From: Pleurodeles waltl
Lineage: Eukaryota > Chordata > Amphibia > Caudata > Salamandridae
Length of the DNA stretch: 64,000 nt
Reading direction: 5' to 3'
Assembly (NCBI RefSeq): GCF_031143425.1
Contig: NC_090444.1
Coordinates: forward strand, 1,312,927,324 to 1,312,991,323
Made by a program: the position numbers and the translations under genes. Under the pieces are notes generated by a model. The model was given only the letters and a program-made list of their open reading frames with translations, ran no database searches and had not been told where the DNA came from. Positions within the stretch are counted from its first letter, which is position 1. Every line of letters starts with the position of its first letter. Shown here in pieces: positions 21,668 through 32,791 of this stretch.

Positions 21668-22334
21668 GAAATAGAGATTCAGAGAGCACATCGGTTTCCG
21701 TTAATGAGAAAGAAACAGGCACTGGACGCCAGTAAAGAGCAGAACTATCCAAGGGCCACCATCGTATATTTTGGCAATTTTCTACTGCAGCAGGACTCGC
21801 TCCAACGCAAAGACGACTGTGGAAGGGGTATCTTTTTTTACTAGACCAGATTTCGATCACGCCACAGTAGAGAGACGGTGGCGACCCAGGCAGATGATTG
21901 CTCAGTTTCAGGAATCAGGGGCAGAAGCCTATCTGTTGAGCCCTGCACGTCTGAAAATCATTTATAAATCAACTATGCAATTTTATTTCCAGAAATTAAA
22001 GCAGGGGAATATGTACAACTATTGAAAAATGGTAAAACCTGAAAAAACAAAGAAAAAAAAAAAACAGTGGTTTGAGGTTGGGAGATACAGTTAGCTAGGG
22101 GGGTGGGTGCATGCAATTCTCTTCCAAGTGAATATCGTCCCCCCTTACTCTGCATTGTTGGTCAGGTAGTCGGGGTGGGTATTGTTTTTTTCTCTTTTTA
22201 TGGATAAGATAGGGGGGTGGTGGGAGTGGCCATGATGTAAGGAGTAGATTTGTGTATGAGGCTTAGCACGGGTGGGCCGATGGGATGGGCGACTTCCAAC
22301 TTACGGGCTTAGCAGCCTGGCGATTCCATTTGTA

Positions 22335-22371
22335 GGGGTGTGGGTGGGGGGTAGGTTAGGGAAGGGTGGGT
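22335..22371 (+). other. G-rich tract with G-quadruplex potential in the nested L1
   Basis: GGGGTGTGGGTGGGGGG followed by GTTAGGGAAGGGTGGG gives at least five runs of three or more G with short loops on the transcribed-sense strand. It lies just before the ORF2 tail. G-rich tracts are known from the 3' regions of mammalian L1s. Confidence 0.6.
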
Positions 22372-22755
22372 GAGCCCTCAAGCTCAGCATTGGTTCTGTA
22401 TAACTTATATTATACACCAGCTAAGATTGCGAGCTGGGGGAAGACTGTTGGGACTACTTGCCCGCGATGTGGAAGCCCAAAAGCAGACCTTTGTCATATG
22501 TTTTTGGAGTGTATAAAACTGTCAAACTTGATTTCCGCAATATCGGAAATTTTGAAGAAAATAATGAAACAGGTGGTATATTTGACACCTCAACTGGTTT
22601 TGCTGGGGGTTGATTATTCAGTATGTAAAAATCAAGGCAGATACCTCTTGTTTGTCGCAATGTCTGTATTACGCAGCTGTGTAGCCTCTGACAGGCGGGA
22701 TACAGACCCCCCACTGTTTAATCAATGGTTTACACGGTTCCTACAGCTTGTATGA
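22366..22755 (+). pseudogene. L1 ORF2p C-terminal fragment of the nested element
   Basis: Open frame with the CCHC-like zinc motif of L1 ORF2p (CPRCGSPKADLCHMFLEC), preceded by YYTPAKIASW and followed by the variable C-terminal tail ending at 22755. No endonuclease or RT is present upstream, where about 300 bp of G-rich non-coding sequence joins ORF1 directly to this piece. The initial Met is internal and not a true start. Confidence 0.8.
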
Positions 22756-23027
22756 ACTAAAAGGGGTGGCAACAAGGAACAAAAGGTGCCAGAATTTGGG
22801 CATCCCTAGCCTTATGGCTTCAGGGGCTTCAAGAACGCTTTAGATAAGAAATTAACTATGTGTTGGCTTGGGGGTGCTATAGTTGGCGATTTGTGATTAT
22901 TGAGATTCTTCTATGAATTACAATATTGATGTAATTATGCATATGCGCAGCAATGTCTTGCCCTGCTGTGTGACCATAAAATCTAAAAATAAAATTACAA
23001 CAAAAAAAAAAGAGGAGCCACCTGGTG

Positions 23028-23310
23028 CAGAATGCAATTTTTTAGTAAATAGCTGCTCTATTGGACCCTACAATTTCTAGCACAGGTTAGTCCTAATCAG
23101 TCCAGGCACCATTTTCGATATAAAGCAGCAGTTGTCGCAAACTGGGCTCACATTATAGGTCCATATGGCCTCATTCAAGAATTTTGGGACAATGTTGTCA
23201 GGTATCTTGAAATAGCCCTAGAGATAGAAATCAGTCTAAGTATTTGGCTGTTAGCACTGGGTATGATCGTTTGGGGAAGTGGGACTCCAAATTTATAAAA
23301 TGTCTATATA
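23028..23310 (+). pseudogene. L1 ORF2p C-terminal remnant of the older element, after the nested insertion
   Basis: Immediately after the second copy of the nested element's target duplication, the plus strand again gives L1-like text: SRHHFRYKAAVVANWAHIIG, then IQEFWDNVV. This corresponds to the W-rich C-terminal region of ORF2p. It joins the sequence interrupted at 19977. Confidence 0.6.
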
Positions 23311-23807
23311 TCTCAGTGGCAGAAAGTGCTATATATCACAGTGGCAGTTGCTAGATCTCTCTTACTACAGAAGTGGGGTACTTCGTTTACCCCTACTTTA
23401 GAGGAATGGGTCACCAAAATGCAGCAAGTAAGGAAGCAAGAGCAGCAGTATGCACAGAGATGTGGAGGGACTAAGTGATTCCTTAAAATTTGGTGGAAGT
23501 TTATTGAGGCAGCATAGCATAATCAAAGAAGTGGAAGGGATTGGTGGGAGAACTGCTCAACATGATCATCATGAGTAGAATTGTAAAAAATACCATACAT
23601 TTGCCGCTATGGGGAGGGAATCCACCATTAAATATGACTCTGCAAAATTTGTCAGGCTTAGGGTGCCTTCTGGTGATAATTATGCAATATAAAATGATTT
23701 ATGTAGATGTTTTCTTTTTTCTTTTTCTTTATGCTATTATTTGTGGGGAATGAATAATGTATTTTGCCAATGGATCTCAATAAAAATAAAAAAGGGAAAA
23801 GAAGCAG

Positions 23808-26800
23808 AAAGTTTCGAGTTCATAGACAGAAAAAAGGGATTTAAAATGTTACCCTTTAGTCAATGGAGATGCCAAAACATTATTATTAAACACGAACTTC
23901 TGAGCCACCAGCTACAATGTGATGGATCCCAAACATGTCATAAAGTTGTGCCATCCCCGAGGCAGGATTCGCATTGTCATTATAATCCTGTTTGTTTGTT
24001 CCTTTTAAAATGTCATTATAATCCTGTTGTTTGCACCTTTTAAGACAGTTCCCAAATATAACTTTTGCTCATCAAATGGCAATTGTCCACATGCATTTAT
24101 TTATTTAACTCTTTTAAATATGGACCAAATGACAATACACTGCTTCACATTGAACTCAGTTTTGTATACAATCCAATAAAAGGTGAATTAATAGTTAAGC
24201 AGAGACGAAGAGCAGCTAAGGAGGAGGCAATCAAAAAACACAAAAGCAGAAAAACAGAACCTTGCCTGAAAATACCAGTTAGGCTGTGAAGGGAAGTCGT
24301 TTAAGAACTGGTGAAAGAGAAGATTTTAAAACGGTTACTAAAAGAGAGAAAAGTGGATTTCTTACTGACATCAAGGGGAAGCGAGTTTCAAGCAGTGAAG
24401 CTTTGTTTAAGGCCAGAGATTACCGTATATTTGGAAACCTCAAGTTGTGGTTTGTGTCTTCTCTTGACACCTCTCAGACCACCAGAAAAGGAAAGCAATT
24501 CTGCTAGGTTAGGGAATTATTAGGGCGGATGACTATGTAAAACAGGCAGCACAGTTTAAATCCAGTTCAAGACAAGATGGGAACTTCGTGGAAATTTGGT
24601 AAAATGCGTTGCTGTGATCGAATTTTCCTAAAGTGGTGACAAGCCTCGAAGCTGAACGGATTCAAGTGTAATTTTGACCATGCCATACTTACAAGTGCCC
24701 CAGTCTAAGAATAAACATATCTATTACTTATTGTGTTACATCTGGAAACATCTCTAAATAAATAAATAAACATTCCGACGTGTTGGTACTGACCTTAACC
24801 TTGTTTTCCGCTACTGCTGAAGGGAAAATAATTTGCAAGATATCTTTCTAAATTAAGATAATGGCAGTTTGATTGTGTAGGCGTGCAGTCACAGCTTCTA
24901 TCCAAGCTACGAACAGCTTGAGCACTCACTGTGTAAATTCAAGCACATTGTGGACAAAAAACTCTTGGGTCGAAAGTGGCAAATCATACAAGTGGGGGAT
25001 ACCCCTTTTAAGTTTGTGTTTTTATTCGAAGTAACTAAGAGCTTATTTGCCTTTTCTGTTTCATAAACAATGGTTTTAATTAACTCACGTAAATAAATGT
25101 TCTGCTTTGTGCCTGTGTTACACTAAGACCAAAAGACCAAGTATAAAACTAGGGGTATATATTAGCAGCAATAGAAAAGTGGTAGAATCCTTCAAAGGCA
25201 CACATGGAATTGGGATATTAAATTAGATCGGTTGTGACAGTGGCTATGTGACACACATCCACGCAGACTAACATTGGGAATATCGAAAAGCGGAGTAATG
25301 GCCAAAGAGCACAAAAAACATATCAAAATGGGAGACAGACCTACTTTGGTGGTGTAACATCCTTGCTTTTACTTTTGCAGTGTACGGATTTAATATGAGG
25401 AATGTGGATAATTTGGAAAAGAGAATCTTTCCCTATGCCTAAATGGGCATATGATATATAGACTCAGAACCCTTGATGTGGGGTGGAACTCAACACATCT
25501 TAATAATTGCATATGTATGAGATACCTCTTCATTGGCATTTGATTTCTATATTTTTCTTATTACCTTGTGCATTTCATTGTGTTTATATTATCCCTTTTA
25601 TTACCAATTTATATTAAAAATTATATTTGTGTTTTAATCACATGGACATTCTAACGCATTGAGCGAGCTGCTCCCTTAGTGAGTATGAGTTCATGAAATG
25701 CTATGCATATAATAATAGATTAAATCCTGCCTATTGATTAATTAGAATGTCTCAAATATTGATAAATCAAGAAGTGATATATAGAGTGATATATAGAGAT
25801 ATAGCACCGGCTTCAATATTAAGACTCACCTTGGATGCAGAGGAACACTGTGACTGATTTGTTATGTAAAATGAGCAAACAATATTTTGTTGCATGGTGG
25901 AACCCTGAGCAGAACTAACACATTGCTGCATGGATCTTCCTTGTTGCAAAGACCTGCATCCCTATTGCAGCCTCTTCGGATATAAAACTGTGTGACGCAT
26001 CCTCTGCGCAAGCCCTTACATCTCTCTTTGACAGTAGTCTTGATGACGAGGCTGGGCCCTGAATCACTATCTCGCAGCTCCTCTGAATTGAAGCATTGCC
26101 CCAACTGCATGACGTCTTCTTGATGCTAGATACATCATCACAAGCCCGCCAAGGATATGATACTTGGCGATGACACAGGACCTTGCATTCCAGCCTCACC
26201 GCATCATGGAACTGACTCATCTGTTCGGCTGCATGACACATCTTTGATGTGGATCCTCAAAATGCTCGACAACCCAGGTTTAAGGTACTTTGTTCAACTG
26301 GTCTAACTGGTCTAACTGGTCCCTGTAGCTGCCCCATGCTCCATTGTGGTCAGCCTGATCTTAAGACTTTGTCCTTTTTCTGCAGAACCAGATATCCATA
26401 GTTGGCACTTTGTGATTTTTGGAGTATTTCTACTGATATCTTTAAAGTAGCATATCTCCATTGTACACATTACATTTTTGTTGTTTTGGTTGTGTTTCAT
26501 TTATTAAAAATGCTCTATTGTTCTAATTTGTGTGTGAGATACTTTTTGTTTGGTGTCTACACTTTATTCCTGCTTGAAGTGATGCACAAATACTTTACAC
26601 ATTGCCATCAAGCGAAGCCTGCTCTGTGCCCTGTTACCAGGGGGTTTATCACAGATTAATTTGTGGTTGACTGGTGCTTTACCCTGACAAGGATTGTGGT
26701 TGTTACCTGATCAGGGCTCACATCCCAGTCTAACAAGAACCCCGTTTCTTACAAAATACATTACATTTCTCTTGTTTCCCAAGTTCTGTTCTTCATTCAC

Positions 26801-27893
26801 TTACAATCATAATTTGGGCCGCCTGGTAATAATGGGCGGTATTTGTGACTGTCAGTCTTTTTCTGTGCTGTAGTTGTTTCAGTCTATTTCACTGGTGCTG
26901 TTAAAAGAATACGACCTATGGATTGTATTGGTGGTACAGTTGTAATTCCACTTGAAGTGTTTTAAATTATAAATACTGTGATGTCTTTTATTGAACCCAT
27001 TGAAACAAATGCAAAAATGGCACAATGCTATAGCTTTCCTTATCACACACACTCCTTGTTGAGATGGCAGTCTGCACCAGTGCCATCAGATTAGAGTCTC
27101 TGTGATTCTGAAAGCTTAAGTATTATAAAGTCCAGCACGCAATACTTATCTTCAAACTCCAGACTTTATGTTCATCTCCACTGTTCTGCCCTTCATACAG
27201 TCTTCTTGTTTCCCTTCACCTCAGAGCTCCCCTGCACCACTCCTCACAGCTCCTAGTCCTCTCCTCACATGAACATTCTATCACACCCTCCAGTCTCCAA
27301 CAGTCCGAATGTTCCATGTTCCATCTTCCACACGGGGAAGAGGATCATACCAATTCTAAAATCTACAGTGCATACTTACTACATTCTATAACTGATTTAA
27401 TTGTGATTATCTTACTTATGAACTCCTAATACAAGTAACTATAATACAAAGCTATATTACAACATTAAGCTTGGTGACATCTTTGCATGCTGGTATCAAA
27501 AAATGTATCAAAACTTGGATAGACCAAAATTCGAGAGTACATTAAAGCAATTTTAGTTTTTATTGCACTTCTTTTGATGGTAGTCATGCCCCTTTTCATA
27601 ATTCCTATTGAGTTTTATTAATGTTTAAATATGAACTATGAGTGACCTGTCCTTGCCATATGTTCCAAAGATGCAAAGCTGAGATGGTAGAGTTGAATAG
27701 AAATATTTTGGCCCAAGTCTCTGTGTTAAATTTAAGGTCGGTTAAAGTTGACCTGGAGAGAGGTGGATTCAGATGGATTTATTGTAAATGGCATCCCCAG
27801 CAGCACTTTCCTACCAGTTGAACAGACCAGATGCACATTGACCTAATTGCCTGCTCCCTGGAAAACAAACACGCTGCTCTCATATAAAAGGGC
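23808..27893. other. Unassigned AT-rich stretch of about 4 kb
   Basis: I find no credible gene. Short open frames are unconserved and in AT-rich context. Small features include a (TG)ATATATAGAG duplication near 25776-25800, three copies of CTGGTCTAA near 26297-26320, and scattered A/T runs. The segment 25870-26290 has a more balanced composition and may be an old repeat I cannot name. An exon with splice sites was looked for and not seen. Confidence 0.5.
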
Positions 27894-27896
27894 CAA

Positions 27897-28467
27897 GGGC
27901 CATATTTATCAAAGTTTTGCATCGCCCTTGCGCCAGGCAAGGTTACTCAAGGGCAACCCAAATCCTGGATGAAATTTACCAAGTCATGCAAGGCCACCTT
28001 TCATAGCCCAGCGGTGTATGATAAAATCTGGAGTAATGCAAGTCAGTGCAAGTCACCGTCTTAAGTTACTCTGCCCCAGGGAGGCATTCCATGGGTGGAG
28101 TGTGGGTGTTACCATGCATCCACCTATGGATTTTGGTGCATTCCTAGATTTACCACGAGTGGTAGACCTGGGAATGCATCAAAATGCTACTCCTTCCCAG
28201 GTGAGGTGTAACAAGTCATAACATTTTCTGTAGCACACATATCTGTACAAAAACAATCCTGTCTGCAAGACAGGCACCCTAGCACCATGGTGTAAGGGTG
28301 TCTGTGTTGGGGCTGGGCAGCCAAAGGTGTCCTAGTGCAAGGAGAGAGTAGGAATGCGCCATATCTTAATATATATGGCATATTCCTGCCCTCTCCCTTT
28401 AACGCAGAGCAGTAAGGTGTTTTGCGGCGTTGCATTGCATTGCATGAAAAATGTATAAATATGGCCC
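27897..28467. mobile_element. Non-autonomous DNA transposon (MITE), 571 bp
   Basis: Termini GGGCCATATTTATC and its near complement (GTATAAATATGGCCC) flanked by CAA on both sides (27894-27896, 28468-28470), a 3-bp target duplication. The interior has cttgcgcc and gcaaggc words typical of the other GGGC-TATTTA elements in the window and no open transposase frame. Probably mobilised by a Harbinger-type enzyme. Confidence 0.8.
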
Positions 28468-28470
28468 CAA

Positions 28471-31270
28471 GAATTTACAGATTGTAGAATGCTCCTTGGT
28501 CACGTATCAGACCTATTGGAACCATCTAGTTGGCGTTGATCAGGAGTGATGCCTTGGTTCAGAACCCTCCAAACAGATTAAGACGGAGCCCTAAAGTCTC
28601 ACTCCCTTACTTTAAACGCCTTCAAAGGCATTTTGAAACAAACTTACACTTACCTTTTTGTAATAAGTTATTAATGAGAGCTAAACAAAGTGCTGTTTTA
28701 AAGGTACCTTCATAGGACCATTCTCAAGCTTACACTGATCTGACTGTTAATGAAAAGTTGCTACCTATTAGTATTTCTGCTTTCAGATTTTTCCTTGTAA
28801 CGTTAAAAGATATGCTGGCCCTTCTGAGAAAAATGAAAACATGAAACTTAGCCATTGACTCTATACGGGGCTGAGCACCAGCTTCTTTCCCGGACTCCTT
28901 TGCTCTGTTCTTGAAGGCCATTACCAAATTATCAAATCAACAGAGCATGGCCTGTGTGTCTCCTGTTAAGCAACTACAGACTCACAGTCAACTTCCACAT
29001 GACTACTAAGTTTTAAATCCAGGGCACTCCTCTGTCCCTTTCCCTTGCTCAAAATATTAAGCTAGCCTGAAAAGAAAACAACTTTTAAGTCTTGCTGGAT
29101 CAACAGCGGGCAACAGGTAGCCTGATTGTTTCAGTTCTTAAAGAAATCAGCTACCAGTTATTTAAATTACCTACAATAATGTATTTTATTCTTAAGTCCA
29201 TATAGTAAATTTTGTAGGATCTGTGACTTGCTTACATTCAGAATATGACAACTGTCTGTAGTCAAGTATTATCAAAAAACCCTACTGCCCAGACTGGAGG
29301 TCATCCACATTCCATGATAGCCCTTGGGACATCAAATCTATCTGAACAAAACAGAATTGTTAGAAAGTAGAGTAAATGTTTGTCTGGTAGATAAAGTCGT
29401 ATTTGGTGTAACACTTCATTTGCTATTTAAAAATCCCACCTTCTCTGAAAGATCATCATAAGGAACTGGTGCAAACTTTTCACTTCAAATGGTCTTCACG
29501 AAAGGGCATAGCTTGTCAGAATCAGGTACTAGGCTATGGAACAATCTAGTGCCACCCATTATATTGGAGCACTCTGGCAAAAGACTGACTCTTCTTTTTT
29601 CAGAATACTTTTTCTTGATTGGAGTGCCTATTGATTTGTCTTCATAAAGTGCCTTTTCACGTGTTCTTCTTACCTACTTAGCTTTAGAACTGAAGGGCAA
29701 GTGGAAACTGTTTCCCTCCCTGTCTGTAGCATCATTACTAGATACATTTTTGAAGATTGCTAGGAATTTCCACAGTCTAGGTTCTGCACTTCTTGGCAGG
29801 TGATCACTGACCCACCTGCATTGCTCTCGGACGTGCTAGTCTTGTAGGCTTTACAACTAATAGCCTCATTACGAGTATGAAGAGAAGCCTACCAGCCATC
29901 TAGGCCACCGGGGGCAATGGTTTCTGCTGCCCTGGCTCTGGACCAACCACCATATTTAGAGATACCCACTAGGCAGACAAAGATGTCTGCTTGGCCATTG
30001 GAGCCACTACTGCGGTGGCACCATTGAAGGCACTGACGCTTTGAAAAGCAGGTGCCATGCTTGACGTACTTACTCAACAACACGTTTTAGTTTCTGACAA
30101 CAAACTCCCAAATCAGGAGTTCATTTTCAGAAAAACAAAACAAAAAAACGAATGGTTGATTAATACAGGAAGTGTTTGTCCTGCAAATGAGTCCGTTCTG
30201 TGTTTTTTCTACCCAGGACAGCCATGCCTTCTGTGCTCACAAGGTGGTCCCTGTTACAGAGAATGAGTGGTGTTTTGCCTTTTCACAACTAAGACTGAGT
30301 GATCATCACTATAACCTGAAAGCCCAGATGGGCCATCGCGACATATGATTCCAAAGGTGGAACCTGCTGAGGCTCTCCTGTCAGAACCCAGCACTTTCTC
30401 CAACTCTAAATAAAGTAGGGGAACCATGAGATTGGTGTGGTGAGAACACTGCAGATTTACAGCTATGCACTCTCTCTTCCAAACTCTAATTGACCCCACC
30501 ACAGCCAAATACACATCACTTCACTTTCCATGTGCATCACAAAATGGCATTTATTCACATTAACAGGACGTAAAAACAAATCACAACGTCTCTCACACCT
30601 GCAAAGTAATTTCAAGTGAACATAATGCTGCTGTTCAATTCCACTCAAGAGGGGTTATATTTGGTGACTTTGGTTTTGAGTTCTAAAGGTGTGGACTTTC
30701 TGCAAGATAGCAAGTTTCCTGCTCATCTGTAGAAATAAAACATGTGTTGGCTTCTTCCACAACAAAGAAACTAAATCAGCAAGGTGTAGAGGGACTCATT
30801 GTGAACATAAATTCAGTTCTTCATACTGGACTCATGTCCTGCATACCATCAGAACTAAAAAGACAGTAAAATATTTTGTAACCAATATTTTATATACTTT
30901 CTTAAATATAACTGTCAAAACATTTATCTGATTGTCATCTTGACAACATCAATGCACTGAAGCAAACAAAAAAATAGCAACTGAGGTTTTACCTACTTCC
31001 GGTAATTCCAACAATTTAGTCTTCCAGATTGTTATGTTCATTGTCATATTAATGACAATCAGATAAAGAAATACAGAGGGAATATAAACAGTAGAGTTAC
31101 TTAATTCAAAGTAAAAAAAAAAGAAGACATTCTAGTCAGCTACCACACTGAAGTATTCCTTCAACATATCTTTCTCCAAGTCTCCATGTACTGCATAATA
31201 ATTTGTTTGAGTCATTTCACTATGCTTTGAACTTCCTGCATGCAGTCTTGCCATTGTTTTTGTACAAATA
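28471..31270. other. Unassigned stretch of about 2.8 kb
   Basis: No credible coding exon. A piece near 29860-30060 (CATTACGAGTATG, gccaccgggggcaatgg, tgcggtggcacc) looks like a decayed GC-rich Harbinger MITE end. A short inverted pair, TATCTGATTGTCAT near 30925 and ATGACAATCAGATA near 31056, could fold into a hairpin with a ~115-bp loop. Confidence 0.45.
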
Positions 31271-32791
31271 TTGGCAGGGGAGATTCACAGACGGCAGACC
31301 CAGGAGCTGGGGGTTGAGGTTTTGGGACCCTTCTGTCCTGTAGACTCAAGTCATAAGGCCAGCCAACTAGCCATTCAAGTCACTCTAGGTTCAACAGATC
31401 CAGGCCCAGTCCTTCTCACCCAGGCAAGACAGCAGCAGACAGGAGTTCAGCACAGCACATCCATCAGAGCAGAAGTCCAGCACAGTGGCAGTCCTTTCAG
31501 CAGCACAGCAATCCTTTTTGCTTTCAGAGTATCCATAGGTCCATAGGTCCAGACGTGTAGTAAGAGTTGGTGTCTGAGGTCCAATATGTATGCCCAGTTG
31601 TGCTTTTGAAGTTGGGGAATTTTCTAGGGACTTTCATGTGATGTGCACAGGTACCCTGCCTTCTTTGCTCTGGCTCCAGACTAACTACAGGGGGTTTTCA
31701 GCCCTTTGTGTAGAGGCAGGACACAGTCTATTTAAGTGTAAGTCGGGTTCTGCTCAGCTCCTCCCTCCTACCCTGCCAGTGATGGCCCAACCAGGAACAC
31801 CTAAGATCTCTATTGTGTGTTGCTGTTCAGAAGGAATATGTAAAGCTCAACTGCCGGCTACACCCAGGCCAATTATGTGACCCAGAAACAGGCTGCAGGC
31901 ACTAAATGGCTAAGGCAGGAAAATACCAGCGTTCTAGAAGTGTCATTTTCAAAAGTGTAATTTAAAATCCAACTTCACCATAAGTTGGAATTTTTCATTT
32001 AAATTCCAAAGACACCAAACATGAACGGCATACCTGTTCCTATATGGAAGTTACAGCTTATTGCATGTAATAAGGTAACTCAAATGTTATCCTTTGAGAG
32101 AGGTAGGCCTTGCAGAAGTAAAAAATGAATTTAAGAGTTTTTCACTAGCAAGATATGTAAAACTTAAGAGTACATGTCCAACTTTTTAAATATAGTGTAC
32201 CCTGGCCTGTAGGCTGTTTAGGAACTTCCATAGGATGACTTATGTGTATTAAAAAGGAAGGTTTGGGCCTGGTGAGAGGTTTATATCGCCAGGTTGAAAT
32301 GCCAGCTTGAAGCTACAAACATAGGCTGCAGTGGCTGGTCTGGGCCACGTTTGAAAGAACTACTGAATGACTTATATGTATTAAAAAAGGTTTGGACCTT
32401 GCGAAAGGATTATATTGTCAGGTTGAAATGCCAGCTTGAAGCTGCAAACACAGGCTGCAATGGCAGGTCTGGGACATGTTTGAAAGGACTACTTAAGTGA
32501 GTGGCACTATCAGAACTCTAGGCCCACTAGTAGCAGATAATTTCCAGGCCCTGGGTACAGGTAGTGCCACGTTACTTGGGACGTATAAGTTAATTAATTA
32601 GGGACATATAAGTAAATAAATATGCAATTTGGGTAGCCAATGTTACCATGTTTTAAGGAATGAGCACATGCACTTTAGCACTGGTTAGTAGTGGTAAACT
32701 GCCCAGAGTCCTAAGATCAACAAAAATGAGATCAGCAAAATAGTGTGGTTGAAGGCAAAGGGTTAGGGGAAGGATCACCCTAAGGCCAACA
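31271..32791 (+). repeat. Fragment of the same long LTR-like repeat as 58678-61599
   Basis: The right part follows the solo LTR at 60240-61599 in the same order. Shared sections include TTTGAAAG(T/G)(A/C)CTACTT, GGCCCACTAGTAG, a CAGGCCCTGGGTA block, GCACTTTAGCACTGGT(T/C)AG, and CCAACAGG at the end, where 32791 is the last base of the AACA terminus. The 5' end of the family (TGTTAGAAATGGGG) is missing, so this copy is truncated or older. Its sequence has diverged more. Confidence 0.7.
32232..32494 (+). repeat. Tandem duplication of about 131 bp (two units) inside the LTR-like fragment
   Basis: ATGACTTAT(G/A)TGTATTAAAAA starts both units (about 32235 and 32367), and both contain CAGGTTGAAATGCCAGCTTG and GGCTGCA(G/A)TGGC. 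The other copy of the family, at 61180-61310, has one unit. Confidence 0.8.

Larger units (their letters stand above)
19978..23010 (+). mobile_element. Younger L1, internally deleted (ORF1 plus ORF2 tail)
   Basis: It begins with a GC-rich 5' region (TCTAAGATGGCGGCC near 19986), carries a long ORF1 at 20459-21667 and beyond, and ends with an A-rich tail (AAAATAAAATTACAACAAAAAAAAA) before the right target duplication. Between ORF1 and the tail only the last ~390 bp of ORF2 coding (22366-22755) are present. Endonuclease and reverse transcriptase are missing. A full 5' end together with an internal deletion differs from ordinary 5' truncation. It resembles the ORF1-only half-L1 (HAL1) type known in mammals, though whether it is a propagating family cannot be told from one copy. 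Confidence 0.85.
15072..23793 (+). mobile_element. Older L1 (LINE-1) element with a second L1 nested inside
   Basis: Bounded by an exact 14-bp target duplication and ending in AATAAAAATAAAAAA at 23778-23793. It contains an ORF1 region (15083-16114) and a degraded ORF2 with endonuclease, reverse transcriptase and C-terminal parts (17250 to about 23300). It is interrupted at 19961-23027 by a younger L1. Without the insert it is about 5.7 kb, near full length for an L1. Many frameshifts and stops show that it has been inactive for a long time. About 1.1 kb between ORF1 and ORF2 (16150-17250) holds no protein that I recognise. Confidence 0.9.
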
